Positions 62,403 through 64,000 of a stretch of 64,000 nt of DNA are shown piece by piece. A program made the position numbers and the translations under genes. How positions within the stretch are numbered: position 1 is the stretch's first letter; each line of letters begins with the position of its first letter. The DNA comes from Arenibacter sp. F26102 (GTDB lineage Bacteria; Bacteroidota; Bacteroidia; Flavobacteriales; Flavobacteriaceae): contig NZ_JALKBC010000003.1 in the NCBI RefSeq assembly GCF_023015865.1, positions 248,001-312,000 on the forward strand, in the 5' to 3' direction. The notes under the pieces were generated by a model that was not told the origin of the DNA, made no database searches, and saw nothing but the letters and a program-made list of their open reading frames with translations.

Positions 62403-62403
62403 G

Positions 62404-63663
62404 ATGCGCAAGTATATAAATTATTTTGTTTTATTGCTGATCTGTTCGGCATTTACCACTGCAAGCTATTACCCCATTGACGGTTATTTGCACACAGGAA
62501 TCAAGAGATTGAAGTATTTGGAACTGGTAAAAAGCGGGGAACTCAAATCTACCACTGTAATTCCTCCAGGGGCTCAAAAGTCCTATATGGATATAGAATT
62601 GAATCTCCTTTCCAAAAAGGAAGACAGTGTGGGGGCCTTTCTAAAGGTAGATGAGCAATTCCAAAAAGACATCAATTCATTGTTTAGGGGATTGGATAAA
62701 AGTTATTCCATTGCCGTTTTGGATATTTCCGATATAGACAGTGTTCGATTTGCCAAGCGAAACGAAACTGCAGGCTATCAACCTGGAAGTGTAGGTAAAT
62801 TGGCCGTAATGGTTGCATTGTTTGACCAACTGGAGAAATTATATCCGGATTCTTTTGAAAAACGACTGGAGCTATTGCGTTCAAAATCCGTAAAATCCGG
62901 CGTTTGGGGATTGACCGATGCGCATACTGTACCCATTTTTAATTTGGAAACGAATAAACTTCTAAAAAGACAGGTAATCGCCAGTGATGTTTTTACTTTG
63001 TTCGAATGGGCAGACCACATGCTTTCCGTTAGCAACAACGGGGCAGCCAGTATTGTATGGCGGGAAGCCCTGTTAATGGCCGCATTTGGTGAATCCTATC
63101 CCACCCTTACCCAGGAACAAGCGGATACATACTTTACAACTACCCCAAAAAAGGAATTGACAGATTTGGCCAATGACGTGGTAAATCTACCTTTAAGGGA
63201 ATTAGGAATTACCACGGATGAATGGAGGTTAGGGAGCTTTTTTACTTCAGGCCCCAATAGATATGTGGGAGATAAAGGGGGCAGTATTGGTTCTCCTGTT
63301 GGATTGATGAAGTTTTTAATTAAGCTGGAGCAGGGAAATGTGGTGGATGAAGCATCCAGCCTGGAGATGAAGCGACTTATGTACATGACCGATCGAAGGA
63401 TTAGATATGCCCAGTCCCCGGCCTTAAAGCCAGCTGCCGTTTATTTTAAATCGGGCAGTTTGTATAAATGTGATAGAAGTACGGGCGAAGCATGTGGAAA
63501 ATATATGGGCAATGTAACCAACTATATGAATTCTGTAGCCATTATAGAACATCCTGACAATTGTAAATATATGGTGGTTTTGATGACAAACGTATTGCGA
63601 AAGAATTCCGCTACGGACCATATGACCTTGGCCAGTAGTGTCGACAAAATAATTAAACGATAA
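62404..63663 (+). CDS. Beta-lactamase-fold serine hydrolase, exported
   Basis: A 419-residue protein with a signal peptide (MRKYINYFVLLLICSAFTTA). The SxxK motif is PGSVGKLAVM, followed by SNN in SVSNNGAAS and KSG in FKSGSLY, as in class A beta-lactamases and related hydrolases. The N-terminal ~120 residues are extra compared with true beta-lactamases. It starts two bases after the dikinase-like gene, so the two are surely co-transcribed. The natural substrate is probably not an antibiotic. Confidence 0.85.
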   Translation: MRKYINYFVLLLICSAFTTASYYPIDGYLHTGIKRLKYLELVKSGELKSTTVIPPGAQKSYMDIELNLLSKKEDSVGAFLKVDEQFQKDINSLFRGLDKSYSIAVLDISDIDSVRFAKRNETAGYQPGSVGKLAVMVALFDQLEKLYPDSFEKRLELLRSKSVKSGVWGLTDAHTVPIFNLETNKLLKRQVIASDVFTLFEWADHMLSVSNNGAASIVWREALLMAAFGESYPTLTQEQADTYFTTTPKKELTDLANDVVNLPLRELGITTDEWRLGSFFTSGPNRYVGDKGGSIGSPVGLMKFLIKLEQGNVVDEASSLEMKRLMYMTDRRIRYAQSPALKPAAVYFKSGSLYKCDRSTGEACGKYMGNVTNYMNSVAIIEHPDNCKYMVVLMTNVLRKNSATDHMTLASSVDKIIKR

Positions 63664-64000
63664 TTTTTTTAAAGGCAGTCAGAATCTCGCCTGCCTTTTT
63701 TCTTGCCTTTTCATTGGAATCTTCCAAAACCATTTCCAGTATGGGGTTAAATTTGGGGTCCCGGGTTTTTTCAATCAAATAAAGCACGGCTAATTTTAGC
63801 TTAATATCCTTTCGCTTTAAAAGGGCCAAATAGCTTTCGGATTCGCTCAGGACCTTTACATTTAGATTCTTTAAATTTTCTTCAGAAATAGCACCTGCCT
63901 GTATAATGGATTCCGCCACAGGTATCAATTCCTTTTTAAGCTGAATATCCAGGATATTGTCCAAAAATTCAATGGCATGTATACGCTGTTCCTCTTTTCC
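63653..64000 (-). CDS. C-terminal part of a HEAT-repeat protein (partial)
   Basis: The open frame runs off the window end; the visible part reads (minus strand) GKEEQRIHAIEFLDNILD onward to a stop at 63653-63655. The helical pairs (LKLAVLYLIEKTRDPKFNP; NEKARKKAGEILTAFKKI) look like HEAT repeats, as seen at the end of some Bacteroidota nucleotide-exchange or MFS-like transporters. A TTG at 63964 could begin a shorter protein but the frame continues upstream. Its stop overlaps the convergent serine hydrolase gene by 11 bases. Confidence 0.65.
   Translation of the reverse strand, partial: GKEEQRIHAIEFLDNILDIQLKKELIPVAESIIQAGAISEENLKNLNVKVLSESESYLALLKRKDIKLKLAVLYLIEKTRDPKFNPILEMVLEDSNEKARKKAGEILTAFKKIIV
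63671..63701 (+). terminator. Terminator after the serine hydrolase gene
   Basis: AAAGGCAG (63671-63678) and CTGCCTTT (63691-63698) pair around a 12-base loop and are followed by T residues. It lies inside the coding end of the convergent HEAT gene. Confidence 0.6.

Noticed and set aside
62404-63663. Reading the serine hydrolase as an antibiotic-resistance beta-lactamase
   Set aside because: The long extra N-terminal region and tight coupling to a dikinase-like gene argue for a different natural role, although the SxxK fold motifs are present.

Overview
This AT-rich window reads as chromosome of a marine-type Flavobacteriaceae (Bacteroidota). The signs are the family content (Lnb/DUF4105, DUF2795 beside secA, WG repeats, a SecA without the zinc tail, DarA/DarB), weak Shine-Dalgarno sequences with several likely TTG starts, and Bacteroidota promoters of the form TTG-N19-TAnnTTTG (a perfect one at 7718-7747). 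I see no rRNA, tRNA, CRISPR array, insertion sequence or phage.

Layout. 1-7640: envelope and housekeeping genes (end of a KpsF-type isomerase, tatC, an AhpD-like protein, lptB, pssA, an Lnb-like protein, an ABC-F ATPase, a degenerate methyltransferase-like protein, a cobalamin adenosyltransferase). 7700-13050: a DUF2795 protein, secA and a sensor kinase. 13160-26440: small accessory units: three copies of a small secreted protein (two with a tiny membrane-peptide partner), a TetR-controlled AhpD-like gene with matching operators, a DsbA/FrnE-like oxidoreductase, a stand-alone fabF, an arsenic operon (arsR, DUF6428, arsC-like phosphatase, acr3), two methyltransferases and a Bcr/CflA exporter.

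26474-59272: a large flexirubin-type pigment cluster. Tyrosine ammonia-lyase would make 4-coumarate, a PaaK-like ligase would activate it, and ketosynthases, a ketoreductase, hotdog dehydratases and two acyl carrier proteins would build the aryl polyene acid. DarA and DarB would make the dialkylresorcinol. Acyltransferases, including a BtrH-like and a C45 Ntn-type protein, are candidates for joining the two. A flavin halogenase-like enzyme may chlorinate the pigment. An ABC transporter, a LolA-like carrier, a lipoprotein, an outer-membrane barrel and an MMPL-acyltransferase fusion look like the export and envelope part. 59496-63663: an exported dikinase-like protein with His-domain and ATP-grasp in glucan-water-dikinase order, next to an exported beta-lactamase-fold serine hydrolase. 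The window ends in a HEAT-type protein on the minus strand.

Main points for a second look: a hidden two-gene module of a small secreted protein plus a 38-residue membrane peptide, present twice, with a conserved nested inverted-repeat leader in all three copies of the secreted gene; hotdog dehydratases whose His and Glu catalytic residues are split between different proteins; non-catalytic ketosynthase partners; the halogenase-like and BtrH-like enzymes; and the exported dikinase.
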